This document shows positions 1 to 14,768 of a DNA stretch of 64,000 nucleotides, one piece after another. Origin of the DNA: Amycolatopsis sp. EV170708-02-1 (GTDB lineage: Bacteria; Actinomycetota; Actinomycetes; Mycobacteriales; Pseudonocardiaceae); contig NZ_CP092497.1 in assembly GCF_022479115.1 (NCBI RefSeq), positions 5,642,001 through 5,706,000 on the forward strand. The letters run 5' to 3'. The notes beneath the pieces are model-generated. The model worked only from the letters and a program-made list of their open reading frames with translations, ran no database searches and was not told where the DNA came from. A program made the translations under genes and the position numbers. Numbering within the stretch: position 1 is the first letter of the stretch; every line of letters starts with the position of its first letter.

Positions 1-5512
<5,512 letters not shown>

Positions 5513-5545
5513 GGTCCGCATTTCGGGTTCGAGGATGGGGTTCCG

Positions 5546-5551
5546 AAGCTA
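5546..5551 (-). promoter_or_regulatory. Possible -10 box of the PKS promoter
   Basis: TAGCTT on the minus strand fits TANNNT. It lies 13 nt downstream of the tandem AGGGG array and 33 nt upstream of the chosen PKS start codon. The call rests on position and consensus only. Confidence 0.35.
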
Positions 5552-5564
5552 GTGCGGGAACGGA

Positions 5565-5590
5565 CCCCTTTCGCACCCCTACGTCCCCCT
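5565..5590 (-). promoter_or_regulatory. Tandem AGGGG operator-like repeat upstream of the PKS
   Basis: On the minus strand three AGGGG units are arranged as AGGGG-N5-AGGGG-N6-AGGGG, giving 10-11 bp periodicity on one face of the helix. The array ends 53 bp before the PKS start codon. Exactly the same spacing occurs before the FAD oxidase gene at 19223-19250, and a related site lies before ugd. It is probably the target of a pathway activator: the LAL protein of this cluster, or a SARP, since SARPs bind direct repeats with this period. Confidence 0.55.
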
Positions 5591-5658
5591 GTTCACCGTC
5601 GAGCGCGGGGGCGGGCAGGGGTCGGTGCGGCGGTTCCGCGGGCAGGTCTGGGGCGCAG

Positions 5659-5711
5659 GTCGCGAAAGCCACTTTCGCGACGTCTGATGTCCCGAAAGTG
5701 GCTTTCGCGAC
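5659..5711. repeat. 53-nt palindrome, family B (23-bp arms, loop GTCTGAT)
   Basis: Two 23-nt arms with ends GTCGCGAAAGCCAC / GTGGCTTTCGCGAC flank a 7-nt loop, GTCTGAT. A second copy is at 53846-53898. The loop is the reverse complement of the family A loop ATCAGAC. It lies after the stop of the acyl-CoA ligase gene and before the PKS promoter, so it may act as a terminator or insulator. Confidence 0.75.
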
Positions 5712-5730
5712 ACGCCCCCGTATCCGACTT

Positions 5731-5783
5731 GGGCTGAAGGCTCCCTTCGCCGCATCAGACGCGGCGAAGGGAGCCTTCAGCCC
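5731..5783. repeat. 53-nt palindrome, family A copy 1 (perfect 23-bp stem, loop ATCAGAC)
   Basis: This is a perfect inverted repeat: arms 5731-5753 and 5761-5783 begin and end with GGGCTGAAGGCTCCC and its complement around the loop ATCAGAC. It starts 19 bp downstream of the ligase stop codon, the usual place for a terminator, but it has no T-run. Related copies are at 7377, 13731, 31734 and 63226. Confidence 0.8.
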
Positions 5784-5801
5784 ATCACTGTCGCACCAAG
5801 G

Positions 5802-7330
5802 TCAGAGCCGGGCCGCCAGCTCCCGTTTGAGGATCTTGCCGCTCGGCCCGAGCGGCATCGCGTCGAGAAACTCCACCCGGCGCGGGTATTTGTAGGCCGC
5901 GACGTGCTTCTTGCTCCACGCCACGAGTTCGGCCGCCAGTTCCGGCCCGGCTTCCCGGTCCGGAGCGGTCACGACGACGGCGCAGATCTCCTCGCCGTAC
6001 CGTTCGTCCGGCACGCCGATCACCGCGACCTGGGCGATCGCGGGATGCCTGGCCAGTACTTCCTCGATCTCGCGCGGATACACGTTGTAGCCGCCGCGGA
6101 GGATCATGTCCTTTTTGCGGTCCACAAGGGACAGATAGCCGTCGTCGTCGAGGAAGCCGAGGTCGCCGCTGCGGAACCAGCCGTCCACGATCACGGCCGC
6201 CGTCGCCTCGGGCCGGTTCAGGTAGCCCGCCATCACGTTGTGGCCACGGACGACGATCTCGCCGACCTCGCCCGGCGGCATCGGCTCGATCCGGTCTTCG
6301 GTCTCGGCGCGCGCGATGGCGACGTCCACGCCCCAGATCGGTTTGCCGACGGTGCCCGCGCGGGTCGGCCACGCGCGCTGGTTGTAGGCCACCACCGGCG
6401 AGGTCTCGGTGAGGCCGTACCCCTCGTAGATCGGGCAGTCGAACTCCGCCTCGAACCGTTCCAGGAGCGCCACGGGCAGCGAGGAGCCACCGGAGAAGGC
6501 GCGGTCGAGTTTGGGCCTTCGCGGATCCTCCGCGGCGGCCTCCAGCAACGCGACGTACATCGTCGGCACGCCCATGAACAGCGAGCAGTTCTGCTCCACC
6601 ATCAGCTCCAGCGCCTGCCGCGCGTCGAACCGCGACATCAGCACCATCGTCGCGCCGGCGCGGAAACAGGTCGCCATGCCGCAGATCTGGCCGAAGGTGT
6701 GGAACAGCGGCAAGCAGCCGAGCAGCACGTCGTCGGCGTGGAAGTCGAACGGCGACAGCATCGTGGTGGTCACGTTCAGCACGACGCTCAGCTGGGTCAG
6801 CATCGCGCCCTTGGGTTTGCCGGTGGTCCCCGAGGTGTACAGGATCAGGGCGAGGTCCGACGGTTCCCGGGGTTCGTACCGCTCGATCTCGGCGGCGGCC
6901 CCGGCGAGGACGTCGAGGCGGGTCCGGCCGGTGTCGCCGTCCTCCAGCATCGTCAGTACTTCGACACCGGCCGCGTCGGCGGCCTCGCCGCCCTGCTCCA
7001 GGAGGGCGGGGCCGCAGATCAGCACCCGGGCGTCGCAGTCGGTGAGGATGTACTGGATCTCCTCCGCGACGAGCAACGTGTGCACCGGCACGACCACCGC
7101 CCGAGCGCCAGGGCACCGAAGTAGACCATCGGGAACTCCGGGGTGTTCGGCAGGAGCAGCACGACCCGGTCACCGGCGCCGACCCCCTGGCCCCGGAGCG
7201 CGGAGGCGTACCTCTTCGCCCCGGCCCAGAGTTCCCGGTAGGAGAACGGTTCCCCGTCGAACACGAGCGCGGGGTGGTCCGGCCGCCTGCCCGCCGAATC
7301 GGCGAGGACGGCCGCGAGCGACAAGGACAC
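5802..7330 (-). CDS. Acyl-CoA ligase / AMP-dependent synthetase, interrupted by a -1 frameshift
   Basis: This ANL-family ligase of about 509 aa (once corrected) is a candidate for activating 5-aminolevulinate or the guanidinobutyryl starter, or for amide formation with the C5N unit. The start at 7330 (MSLSLAAVLADSAGRRPD) reads to GALALG. The expected continuation AVVVPVH lies one frame over, so one G of a GGGG run seems missing at 7100-7102. Downstream motifs are intact: P-loop YTSGTTGKPKG, YGLTET, SGDLGF and the catalytic Lys in GPSGKILK. It lies downstream of the ALAS gene on the same strand, with a degenerate palindrome between them. A real inactivation would be surprising in this pathway, so a sequence error is likely. 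Which of the two ligases here is the amide synthetase cannot be decided by eye. Confidence 0.8.
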
Positions 7331-7376
7331 CGGACTCCCCTCTCAGAGCCTGTTGGCCGAGCTGAACGGATATATC

Positions 7377-7429
7377 GACGCGAAGGGGCCCATCACCGCG
7401 TCAGACGCGGTGAAAGCGCCCTTCAGCCC
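7377..7429. repeat. 53-nt palindrome, family A copy 2 (degenerate)
   Basis: The loop GTCAGAC is flanked by CCGC/GCGG and a well-kept right arm ending in CGCCCTTCAGCCC. The left arm has several mismatches. It lies about 30 bp after the ALAS stop codon, so its position matches the other copies. Confidence 0.55.
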
Positions 7430-7459
7430 CAGCTCACGGATGTGTCACCTTCGCCTTGC

Positions 7460-8668
7460 TCAGCCGCGCGGCAGGCCGAGGTCCAGCCAGATCTGGTCCA
7501 GCGCCTCGACCATCTTCTGCACGTCGCTGCCGGTGTGCACCGCCGACGGGGCCGTGCGCAGGATCTCCTGTCCGAACGGGACACTCGGCGCGTTGATCGA
7601 CTGGATGTAGATCCCGTGCCGCTGCAGCAGGAGCTCGTGCACCTTCTTGCACAGCGCGTCGTCGCCGACCAGGATCGACACGATATGCGACGCGTCCGAA
7701 AGGAACGGGATCCCGCGCTCGGCGAGCAGTTTGTGCAGCAGCTGGGCGTTGTCGGCGAGGATCTCCCGCTCCCGCTCCGAGGAACGCAGGTGCCGGACGG
7801 CGGCGAGCGCTCCGGCGGCCACGGCGGGTGGCAGCGCGGTGGTGAAGATGAACGAACGCGAGTGGGTGCGCACGGCGTCGATGAGCGCGGCCGGTCCGGC
7901 GATGTACCCGCCGGTGGTGCCGAACCCCTTGGCCAGCGTGCCCATCACGACGGTGAACTCGTCGGCGATCCCCTCGCGAGCGGCGATCCCGGCGCCTTCG
8001 GGGCCGTACATCCCGACGGCGTGCACTTCGTCCACATAGGTCATGGCGTCGTACTGCCGTGCCAGCGCGGCGAATTCGGCCAGCGGCGCGATGTCGCCGT
8101 TCATCGAGTAGACCGACTCGAACACGATCATCTTCGGCCGGTCCGCCGGGGCGGCGGCGAGCAGCTCGGCCAGGTGGGCGACGTCGTTGTGGCGGAAGAT
8201 CTTCTTCTCCGCGCCGCTGTGCCGCAGCCCGTCGATGATGGAGGCGTGGTTCTTCTCGTCGGAGAACACGATGCAGCCCTCGGGGCGGCCCGCCAGCACG
8301 GTCAGCGAACCGTCGTTGGCGGTGTAGCCGGAGGTGAACAGCAGCGCGTCCTCCTTGCCGTGCAGTTCGGCCAGTTCGCGTTCCAGCGCCACGTGATAGT
8401 GGTTGGTGCCCGCGATGTTGCGCGAACCGCCCGCCCCGGCGCCGAACCGCTCGACGGCCTCCTTCATCGCGGAGAGCACGTCCGGATGCTGGCCCATGCC
8501 GAGGTAGTCGTTGCTACACCAGACGTTGATCTCGGCGACCGCTTCGGCCTCCTCGTACCGGCTGGCCGTCGGGAACCGGCCCGCCTGCCGCCCGATCTCC
8601 AGGAAGTCGCGTTTCTGCAGCACTTCGCCTTGCAGGGTGCGCTGGAAGGACTCCAGGTAGGTGGTCAT
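7460..8668 (-). CDS. 5-aminolevulinate synthase-like enzyme for the C5N unit
   Basis: This 402-aa PLP-dependent alpha-oxoamine synthase belongs to the ALAS family. The PLP lysine lies in [12 protein letters not shown], and other family motifs include [22 protein letters not shown] and [10 protein letters not shown]. In natural-product clusters such an enzyme condenses glycine and succinyl-CoA and helps cyclise the 2-amino-3-hydroxycyclopent-2-enone (C5N) moiety, which is then amide-linked to a polyene acid. Its ATG overlaps the upstream ligase stop by 4 nt (ATGA), so the two are translationally coupled. Haem biosynthesis is less likely, because the gene sits inside a PKS cluster between two acyl ligases and most actinomycetes make ALA from glutamyl-tRNA. 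Confidence 0.93.
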   Translation of the reverse strand: MTTYLESFQRTLQGEVLQKRDFLEIGRQAGRFPTASRYEEAEAVAEINVWCSNDYLGMGQHPDVLSAMKEAVERFGAGAGGSRNIAGTNHYHVALERELAELHGKEDALLFTSGYTANDGSLTVLAGRPEGCIVFSDEKNHASIIDGLRHSGAEKKIFRHNDVAHLAELLAAAPADRPKMIVFESVYSMNGDIAPLAEFAALARQYDAMTYVDEVHAVGMYGPEGAGIAAREGIADEFTVVMGTLAKGFGTTGGYIAGPAALIDAVRTHSRSFIFTTALPPAVAAGALAAVRHLRSSEREREILADNAQLLHKLLAERGIPFLSDASHIVSILVGDDALCKKVHELLLQRHGIYIQSINAPSVPFGQEILRTAPSAVHTGSDVQKMVEALDQIWLDLGLPRG

Positions 8669-10230
8669 GACGTCAACTCGCTCTCTGGCTCGGCGTGGCT
8701 GGGCTTGGTGGCGGGTTTCGCCTCGTCGCGGAGGCGGAGCTTGTCCGGCTTCCCCGCGTCGGTCAGCGGAAGTTCGGCGCGGAGCCGGATCTCCGCCGGT
8801 ACGTGGCTCGGGGACAGCGCCCGCGCGACATGCGCGGCCAGGTCGGCGGGGTCCACGTCCCTGCCCCGGCGCGGTACCGCGATCGCGTGCATGTACTCGA
8901 CGTTGTCCTCGTCGGCGACCCCGAACACCGCGGCCTGCGCGACGTCCGGATGGGCCAGCAGCGCGTTCTCGACCTCGGCCGGGTACACCTTGATGCCGTT
9001 GGTCTTGATCATGTCGGCGAGCCGGTCGACCAGGTACAGGTAGCCGTTCTCGTCGAGGTAGCCGACGTCGCCGGTGTGCAGCCAGCCGTCGATGAGGACC
9101 CGTGAGGTCAGGTCCGGCCGCTTCCAGTAGCCGTCCATCATCATCGGCGACCGGACGCAGATCTCCCCGATCTTCCCGGCGGGCAGCTCGTGCCGCACAT
9201 GCGGGTCGCGGATGCCGACCTGCACGAACGGGACCGCCTTGCCGACGGTGGTGAGCAGTTCCGGTTTCAGGTGCTCTTCCGGCGAAAGCGCGGCGATCAC
9301 CCAGCTTTCGGTGGTGCCGTAGATCTGGATCAGCTTCGCGCCGAACACCTCCGCGGCGCGGGAGAGCCGCACCGGGGAGGCCGGGCTCCCGCCGTAGTAG
9401 AGCTCCCGCAGGCTGGAATGGTCGGTGGTGCCCAGTGCCGGATGGTCGAGCAGGTCGTAGAGCTGCGGGGTGGCCAGGTAAACCCGGTTGACCCGGTGGC
9501 GTTCCACGGCTTCGAGCACGGCGCCGGCGTCGAACCCCTCGTGCAGGACGATCATCCCGCCGGAGGCGACCGCGTCGTCCACTGTGGACGACACGGAATG
9601 GCTGAGCGGCGTGGTGACCAGCATCGTGCAGCGTTCGGTCATGTGCCGGGCCTTGGTGACCACCGCGCCCAGCCCGCCGAACCCCCGGCCGATGCCCTTG
9701 GGCCTGCCGGTGGTCCCGCTGGTGTAGGTCAGCACGGCGGTGCCCTCGGCTCGCGGCTCGACCTCGCTCGCGGTCCCGGTGAGGTCCGTGACACCGTCGC
9801 CGAAGTCGCCGAAAGCCGCCAACGCCGCCGGTTCCGCCATGGCGTCACGGATCTTCCCGGCCCGGTCGAGGTTCGCCGCGTCGGTGAGCAGGACGGTGGT
9901 GCCGGTGTCGTCGACGATCTCGACCTGTGTCGCGATCGGGAGCTCGTCCAGCGGATCGGCGGCGTTGATCCCGCGCAGGTGCACCACGGTGGCACCGATC
10001 AGGTTGGCGGCGTAGCGGCCGATCAGCGTCGCCGGGCTGTTCCCCACGGTCAGCAGGGCCACCACCCCGCCCTCGCCGGTCCCTTGGTCGCGCAGCGCGG
10101 CGGCGGCGCCGGTGATCGCCGCGGCGAGTTCCGCCGAGGTCAGCTCTTCGTCGCCGTGGCGCAACGCGATCTCGTCCGGCCTGGTGGAAAGCACGTCCAG
10201 CAGCTGGCTGACGTAGTGGTCGATCTGCAC
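8665..10230 (-). CDS. AMP-dependent synthetase / acyl-CoA ligase (C5N amide-forming or ALA-activating)
   Basis: This 521-aa intact ANL ligase has the P-loop [12 protein letters not shown], the motif YGTTES, the hinge segment [11 protein letters not shown] and a C-terminal DAGKPDK lysine. Together with the ALAS-like protein and the second ligase it forms the three-enzyme C5N set. By analogy with manumycin-type clusters, one ligase makes 5-ALA-CoA and the other forms the amide between the C5N amine and the polyene carboxylate. The sequence is divergent from ordinary fatty acyl-CoA ligases, which leans towards the amide synthetase, but this is inference. The stop overlaps the ALAS start, and the gene follows the glycosyltransferase after a 4-nt gap, so it belongs to one operon reading leftwards from ugd. 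Confidence 0.85.
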   Translation of the reverse strand: MQIDHYVSQLLDVLSTRPDEIALRHGDEELTSAELAAAITGAAAALRDQGTGEGGVVALLTVGNSPATLIGRYAANLIGATVVHLRGINAADPLDELPIATQVEIVDDTGTTVLLTDAANLDRAGKIRDAMAEPAALAAFGDFGDGVTDLTGTASEVEPRAEGTAVLTYTSGTTGRPKGIGRGFGGLGAVVTKARHMTERCTMLVTTPLSHSVSSTVDDAVASGGMIVLHEGFDAGAVLEAVERHRVNRVYLATPQLYDLLDHPALGTTDHSSLRELYYGGSPASPVRLSRAAEVFGAKLIQIYGTTESWVIAALSPEEHLKPELLTTVGKAVPFVQVGIRDPHVRHELPAGKIGEICVRSPMMMDGYWKRPDLTSRVLIDGWLHTGDVGYLDENGYLYLVDRLADMIKTNGIKVYPAEVENALLAHPDVAQAAVFGVADEDNVEYMHAIAVPRRGRDVDPADLAAHVARALSPSHVPAEIRLRAELPLTDAGKPDKLRLRDEAKPATKPSHAEPESELTS

Positions 10231-10234
10231 CGCG

Positions 10235-11458
10235 CTACTCCGTTCCCGCGGCCCGGCCGGCGAGCTCTTCGAGGTGCGCCACGGCGGACTCCACGCCCGG
10301 CATGGTCAGGCTCCGCCGCTGGGCCTGGGCGACGGTGGCCGCGATCCGGGTGTCGGCCAGTACCGCGCGGCAGGTCTCGGCGACCGCTTCCGGGGTGGTG
10401 GCGGGGATCTGCTTGCCGAAGCCGAGCTCCTCGATCCGGCGGGCGTTGTGCGGCTGGTCGCCGAACTGGGGCAGCGTGGCCATCGGCACCCCGGCACGCA
10501 GCGCCTCGCGGATGCTGTTGTACCCGGCGTGGGTCAGGAACAGCTGCGCACATTCGAGCAGCAGCGGCTGCGGCATCCGTTCGACGACGAGCACGTTGTC
10601 GCCGACCTCGACGTCGCCGATCGGGAACCCGGCGGTCGCCACCACCGCCGAACAGTCCACACTGGACAGTCCTTCGATCAGGGCCCGCACCGTGACGTCG
10701 GGATCTTCCATCTCCTCCGGCGGATCGATGCCGAACGCCTTGAACGCGCCGAGCATGGGCAGCGCGGTGCCGACCGAGGCGAGCACCAGCGGCCGGTCCG
10801 CCGGCATCGCGGCGATCTCCGGCGGCAGGACCTCACCGGTGGCCACCTCCGACGGCTGACGGTAGGTGAACGGCGTCGGCAGATCGAAGGCGGCGAAGGA
10901 GGTATCGGCGGGCAGGCAGTCGAAACGGCCGTAGCGGTGCACCATCCCGGCGTCGGGTTCGGCCGCGAGGCCCAATTCCTGGCGACGCTCGTTCAGCGGC
11001 TCCACCAGGCCCGCCGGGTCGATCAGGTTGCCCGCGCCCGAGGGCGCGCTGATGTAGGGAACGCCGAGCTGCTCGGCCACCAGCGCGCCGGACAGCTCCG
11101 CGCCGTCACGCAGCACGATGTCGGGCTGGAACTCCTTGGCCAGCGGATAGAGCTTCTGGTAGGCGGTGGTGACGTGCGGGCCGCTCGCGGTGGCGATCAG
11201 CTGTTCGCGCGTGTCCAGCACCCGGCGCGGGGTCCCGGCCGCTTCGGCCTCCTGGCGTTCCTGGACCATCCGCCCGATCGCCTCGACCATCCCCGGCAGC
11301 ACCGGTTCGATCCGCATCAGCCCGGGTTCGAAGACGTCGGCCAGTTCCGGCGGGGTCACGACGAGCACGTCGTGGCCGGCCTTCGCCGCCGCCCTGGCCA
11401 AGGGCAGCACCGCCCGTGCGTGGCCCTGCGAGCCGGTCACGGTGCACAAAACCCGCAT
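10235..11458 (-). CDS. GT1-family glycosyltransferase (probable glucuronosyltransferase)
   Basis: This 407-aa GT-B fold glycosyltransferase resembles macrolide and polyene transferases. The N-terminus MRVLCTVTGSQGHARAVLP is the usual acceptor-domain opening. The C-terminal donor-site block THAGYNSIREALRAGVPMA followed by PQFGDQPHNARR is the GT1 nucleotide-sugar signature. The start is placed at ATG 11458, preceded by an AAGGTGG ribosome site; a longer reading upstream lacks family similarity. It lies directly downstream of UDP-glucose dehydrogenase, so UDP-glucuronate is the likely donor and the polyketide the acceptor. Confidence 0.9.
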   Translation of the reverse strand: MRVLCTVTGSQGHARAVLPLARAAAKAGHDVLVVTPPELADVFEPGLMRIEPVLPGMVEAIGRMVQERQEAEAAGTPRRVLDTREQLIATASGPHVTTAYQKLYPLAKEFQPDIVLRDGAELSGALVAEQLGVPYISAPSGAGNLIDPAGLVEPLNERRQELGLAAEPDAGMVHRYGRFDCLPADTSFAAFDLPTPFTYRQPSEVATGEVLPPEIAAMPADRPLVLASVGTALPMLGAFKAFGIDPPEEMEDPDVTVRALIEGLSSVDCSAVVATAGFPIGDVEVGDNVLVVERMPQPLLLECAQLFLTHAGYNSIREALRAGVPMATLPQFGDQPHNARRIEELGFGKQIPATTPEAVAETCRAVLADTRIAATVAQAQRRSLTMPGVESAVAHLEELAGRAAGTE

Positions 11459-11493
11459 GGGGTCCACCTTTCGTTTCTGTCCTGTGAGGACGG

Positions 11494-12834
11494 TCAGGGA
11501 ACGGGGTCGAGGGACGGCGTGCGCACCGGGTCGACCGGGGGCCTGCCGAATCCGCGCCAGGCGATCCCGGACCGGCTGAGCGCGTCGGGGTCGAGGTGGT
11601 TGCGGGTGTCGACCACCACCCGCCCTTCGAGCAGGCCGGCGATCCGCGGCCAGTCGAGGGCACGGAACTGCGGCCAATCGGTCAGCAGGACCAGCGCGTG
11701 CGCGTCCTTCGCGATGTAGTAGGGGTCGTCGACGACCCGGACGCCGGGGATCGGCGGTTCGGCGCCGGTGAGACCGGGGTCGTATCCGGTCAGCTCCGCA
11801 CCACGCTCGGCCAGCAGCCGGGCGACGCTGAGCGCCGGGGAATCACGGAGATCGTTGGTGCCCGCCTTGAAGGTCAGCCCGAGCAGGCCGATGCGCAGGC
11901 CGGTGAGGTCCGCGTCCGCGGCGAGCCCGCAGGCGACGGCGATCCGCTCGACCACCCGGGACGCCTGTTTCGCGTTACCGGCGATGACCTCGTCGAGCAG
12001 GCCGAACTCGAACCCCGCGACCTCGGCGACCTGTTTGAGCGCCATGGTGTCCTTGGGCAGGCAGGAACCACCCCAGCCCGGGCCCGGCGAGAGGAACGTC
12101 GGGCCGATCCGGCGGTCGTAACCCATGCCTTCGGTGACGTCGCCGATGTCGGCGTCGAGCCGCTCGCACAGTTCGGCGATGGCGTTCACATAGGACAGTT
12201 TCGTGGCGAGGAAACAGTTGGCGGCGTACTTCACCATCTCCGCGCTCGCCGCGTCGGTCAGCACCGTCGGGGCGCCGAGCCGGGCGTAGAGCGCCGCGAC
12301 CCGTTCGGCCGGGCCGCGGCTGTCGGAACCGACGACGATCCGGTCCGGGTTGAGGAAGTCGTGGACGGCGGTGCCCTCGCGCAGGAACTCCGGATTGCTC
12401 ACCACCGCGACGTCGTCCCGGCCGAGCAGCGCGGCGACCCTGGCCGCGGTCCCGACCGGCACGGTCGACTTGTTCACCAGCACGCAACCCGGCGAAAGCA
12501 CGTCACGGACCTTGGTCGCGACGTCGATGACGGCCGACAGATCGGCCATCCCGCCCTCGCCCATCGGAGTGGGTACACAAAGGAAGACGGCTTCGGCGGT
12601 CTCGACGGCCTCCGCGGCCGACTCGACGAAACCGAGCCGTCCGGCGGCGATTCCCTCGGCGACCAGGCCGGGCAGGCCCTTTTCCAGGATGTCGACTTCA
12701 CCGCGTTTGAGCCGGGCCAATTTGCCGCGATCGGAATCGGTGCATCGGACCCGGTGCCCGAGCGAGGCGAGACACGCCGCGGTGGTCAGCCCGACGTATC
12801 CGGCGCCGACGACGGCCACTTGGTAGGAATGCAA
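11494..12834 (-). CDS. ugd: UDP-glucose 6-dehydrogenase
   Basis: This cytosolic enzyme of 446 aa oxidises UDP-glucose to UDP-glucuronate with NAD. The Rossmann motif VAVVGAGYVGLTTA opens the protein. The catalytic Cys is in GWGGSCLPKD, and NPEFLREG and TFKAGTNDLRDSP are further family motifs. It heads a leftward operon with the glycosyltransferase, a ligase and the ALAS-like gene. This suggests it serves glycosylation of the polyketide rather than envelope synthesis. A site with two TAGGGG units lies 137-163 bp upstream, matching the operator-like repeats before the PKS and oxidase genes, which indicates co-regulation. Confidence 0.95.
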   Translation of the reverse strand: MHSYQVAVVGAGYVGLTTAACLASLGHRVRCTDSDRGKLARLKRGEVDILEKGLPGLVAEGIAAGRLGFVESAAEAVETAEAVFLCVPTPMGEGGMADLSAVIDVATKVRDVLSPGCVLVNKSTVPVGTAARVAALLGRDDVAVVSNPEFLREGTAVHDFLNPDRIVVGSDSRGPAERVAALYARLGAPTVLTDAASAEMVKYAANCFLATKLSYVNAIAELCERLDADIGDVTEGMGYDRRIGPTFLSPGPGWGGSCLPKDTMALKQVAEVAGFEFGLLDEVIAGNAKQASRVVERIAVACGLAADADLTGLRIGLLGLTFKAGTNDLRDSPALSVARLLAERGAELTGYDPGLTGAEPPIPGVRVVDDPYYIAKDAHALVLLTDWPQFRALDWPRIAGLLEGRVVVDTRNHLDPDALSRSGIAWRGFGRPPVDPVRTPSLDPVP

Positions 12835-12940
12835 CGTGAGACACCTTTCAGTCGGCGAAATCCGGCTCCGAATTCCGGGAAACGGATTCGAAAGCGAGAG
12901 CCGATCGGGCCGGGAATTGGCGGTCCGGCCGATGAACCCG

Positions 12941-12946
12941 ACAGTA
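12941..12946 (-). promoter_or_regulatory. Possible -10 box of the ugd operon
   Basis: TACTGT on the minus strand fits TANNNT and lies 24 nt beyond the AGGGG site. The equivalent distance for the oxidase gene is 23 nt. This would give a 5' leader of about 100 nt before the ugd start. Confidence 0.35.
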
Positions 12947-12970
12947 GGATCGGCCTCGAAGCGCCAACAA

Positions 12971-12997
12971 CCCCTAGCGACCGGTGCCCACCCCTAA
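12971..12997 (-). promoter_or_regulatory. AGGGG operator-like site upstream of ugd
   Basis: On the minus strand TAGGGG-N14-TAGGGG has outer units 20 bp apart; the middle unit of the three-unit array is degenerate (ACCGG). It sits in the 303-bp divergent region between ugd and the membrane-protein gene at 13138. Apart from this site and the possible -10 box, nothing else is recognised in that region. Confidence 0.5.
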
Positions 12998-13137
12998 TCG
13001 CCGGATCCCCGGTTCGGGTGGATCGGGGAATTCCACCCGGACGTCAACCCGTGGTTGGTCGCCGCCGCGGGCCCCGGCTCCTACGCTCGTGATCGATACC
13101 GAAGGAACAGGTCGCCCACAGCCGAGGAGAGTGCGCA

Positions 13138-13626
13138 GTGGACACCAGCACGCTGATCAACATCGCGGTCGCCATCGCGGTCGTCGTCTACGTGATCTAC
13201 CAGCGCATGAGCTGGAAGCCGCTGGAGAACGTGGAAATCTGGGGCGGGCCGCTCACCCTGGTCGCCATCGGGGTCATCCAGATGCGGCATCTGGACACCA
13301 CCATCAGCGTCACCGACATCGTCTTCCTTGGCGCGGGTCTGCTCGTCTCGCTCCTCGGCGGCGCGGCGATGGGCGCGATGACGCAGCTGCAGCGGCGCGG
13401 TGACAAGGTCTACCAGCGGATCGGTGCGCTCGGCCTCGCCGTCTGGGTGGGTCTGCTGCTCGTCCGCGGCGTGCTCGGGGTGATCGGGCACTTCGCCGGC
13501 GCGACGCTGACCTCCGGCGGCGGCACCATCCTGCTCTCGCTGGGCGCGAACCTGATGGCGATGACGCTCGTCCTGTCCGCCCGCCTCGGCGGCGCCAAGA
13601 TCCCCGGCGGCAGCCCGCAGCGCTGA
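13138..13626 (+). CDS. Small integral membrane protein, CcdC/DUF1453-like
   Basis: The protein is 162 aa with four to five predicted membrane segments: residues about 5-22, 36-50, 61-80, 97-120 and 128-150. It has no signal peptide and no catalytic motif I recognise. The pattern VYQRIGALGLAVWVGLLLVR resembles the equivalent segment of the 179-aa membrane protein at 16884 (SAVYTRAGWVYLGLWLFVLV), so the two are probably related, and both look like the CcdC/DUF1453 type. The GTG start has a GAGGAGA site about 8 nt upstream. It is divergent from ugd. A role in export or self-protection can only be guessed from location. Confidence 0.75.
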   Translation: MDTSTLINIAVAIAVVVYVIYQRMSWKPLENVEIWGGPLTLVAIGVIQMRHLDTTISVTDIVFLGAGLLVSLLGGAAMGAMTQLQRRGDKVYQRIGALGLAVWVGLLLVRGVLGVIGHFAGATLTSGGGTILLSLGANLMAMTLVLSARLGGAKIPGGSPQR

Positions 13627-13660
13627 CCGCGGAAAGCCACGTTTGGGGGCCGGTGGTCGT

Positions 13661-13697
13661 GAGTGGGGAGGGTTCCGTCCGGAATCCTCCCCACTCG
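13661..13697. repeat. Palindrome, family C copy 1 (GAGTGGGGAGG...)
   Basis: GAGTGGGGAGGGTTCCG and its near complement surround a 3-nt turn. It starts 35 bp after the stop of the membrane-protein gene and probably ends its transcript. Related copies are at 21005, 63293 and 63394. Confidence 0.65.
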
Positions 13698-13730
13698 GCA
13701 TCTCAGCCGCCGGAACGCCACCCTCGCCCC

Positions 13731-13783
13731 GGGCCGAAAGCTCCTTTCGCCGCATCAGACTCGGCGAAGGGAGCCTTCAGCCC
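13731..13783. repeat. 53-nt palindrome, family A copy 3 (loop ATCAGAC)
   Basis: The 23-nt arms contain a few G-T type mismatches and flank ATCAGAC. It lies 31 bp beyond the thioesterase stop, between convergent genes, and is therefore probably that gene's terminator. Confidence 0.7.
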
Positions 13784-13813
13784 ACCTGGTCCCGGATCGA
13801 CGTCCGTACCCCT

Positions 13814-14569
13814 TCACCGCCGCCGGACCGCGGCGGTCACCACCTCGGCGAACTCACCCGGCCGGTCCTCCGGGAAGCCGTGCCCACCGGGGAAGACCTG
13901 GAGGTCGAACGGGCCGGTGGTGTACTCGTGCCAGGCGCGTGCCTCGTCGAGGGACACCGTCGGGTCGCTGTCGCCGACCAGCACCGTGACCGGGCAGCGC
14001 AGCGGCGGCGCGGGCTCGGGCCGGTACGCCGCCAGTGCCCGGAAATCGGCCCGGATCGCCGGAAAAGTGGCCTTGAGCAGCTCCGCGTCCCGCGCACCCG
14101 GCGAGCCGGCGTCGCGAAGCGAGTACAGCTCGGCCACGAGGTCCTGATCCGGCAGCAGGTGGAGCCCGACGGCGCCGGACCGGGACGGGGCCGCGCAGCC
14201 GGACACGATCAGCGCGACCGGGCTCCCGGTCAGCACCTGCTCCAGCCGCCTGGCCACCTCGAACCCGACGACCGCGCCCATTCCGTGGCCGTACACCGCG
14301 AACGGCGCGCCCTCCCAGAGCGAGAGCGCCCCGGTGACCCGGTCGGCCAATTCCCCGATGTCTTCGGCACACGGTTCCGCGACGCGATCCTGACGCCCCG
14401 GATATTGGACCGCGTGTACTTCGATCCCCGGCGCGAGCGCGGCGGAAAGCGGGAAGAACGCATTCGCGGCCGCACCGGCGTCGGGCAGGCAGATCAGCCG
14501 CGGCGCCGATGGTCCTCCGGGCCGGAAAACACGGACCCAGTCCCCGGCATCGCCGCTTGGAGCGGTCAT
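13814..14569 (-). CDS. Type II thioesterase with Gly at the nucleophile position
   Basis: This 251-aa alpha/beta hydrolase belongs to the type II thioesterases that clear stalled acyl groups from PKS carrier proteins. Family features include RLICLPDAGAAANAFFPLS near the N-terminus, the Asp loop VLVGDSDPTVS and the His in PGGHGFPED. The elbow reads YGHGMGA where GHSMG is expected, so the catalytic Ser is replaced by Gly (codon GGA). The start at 14569 has a GGAGGA site; a longer upstream reading is low-complexity and unsupported. From memory, a type II thioesterase of the ECO-0501 cluster affects titre, so this protein may be active by another route, or the codon may be misread. Confidence 0.88.
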   Translation of the reverse strand: MTAPSGDAGDWVRVFRPGGPSAPRLICLPDAGAAANAFFPLSAALAPGIEVHAVQYPGRQDRVAEPCAEDIGELADRVTGALSLWEGAPFAVYGHGMGAVVGFEVARRLEQVLTGSPVALIVSGCAAPSRSGAVGLHLLPDQDLVAELYSLRDAGSPGARDAELLKATFPAIRADFRALAAYRPEPAPPLRCPVTVLVGDSDPTVSLDEARAWHEYTTGPFDLQVFPGGHGFPEDRPGEFAEVVTAAVRRR

Positions 14570-14768
14570 CGCAGGATTCCTCCGAAAGGGATGGGAATTG
14601 TTCGGCGGAGGGTCGAGAGACCGCTTTCTTTCGCCTCGGCGAACACTAGCCGGACGCTTCCTGCGGAAACAACCGCGAGAGAGCGACCTCCTACCAACGG
14701 TGACGGTATTTCCACCCTCGGAATGATCACCCGCGAGCAAAAAGTGGTGGTGGCCCTACGATCGTCGT

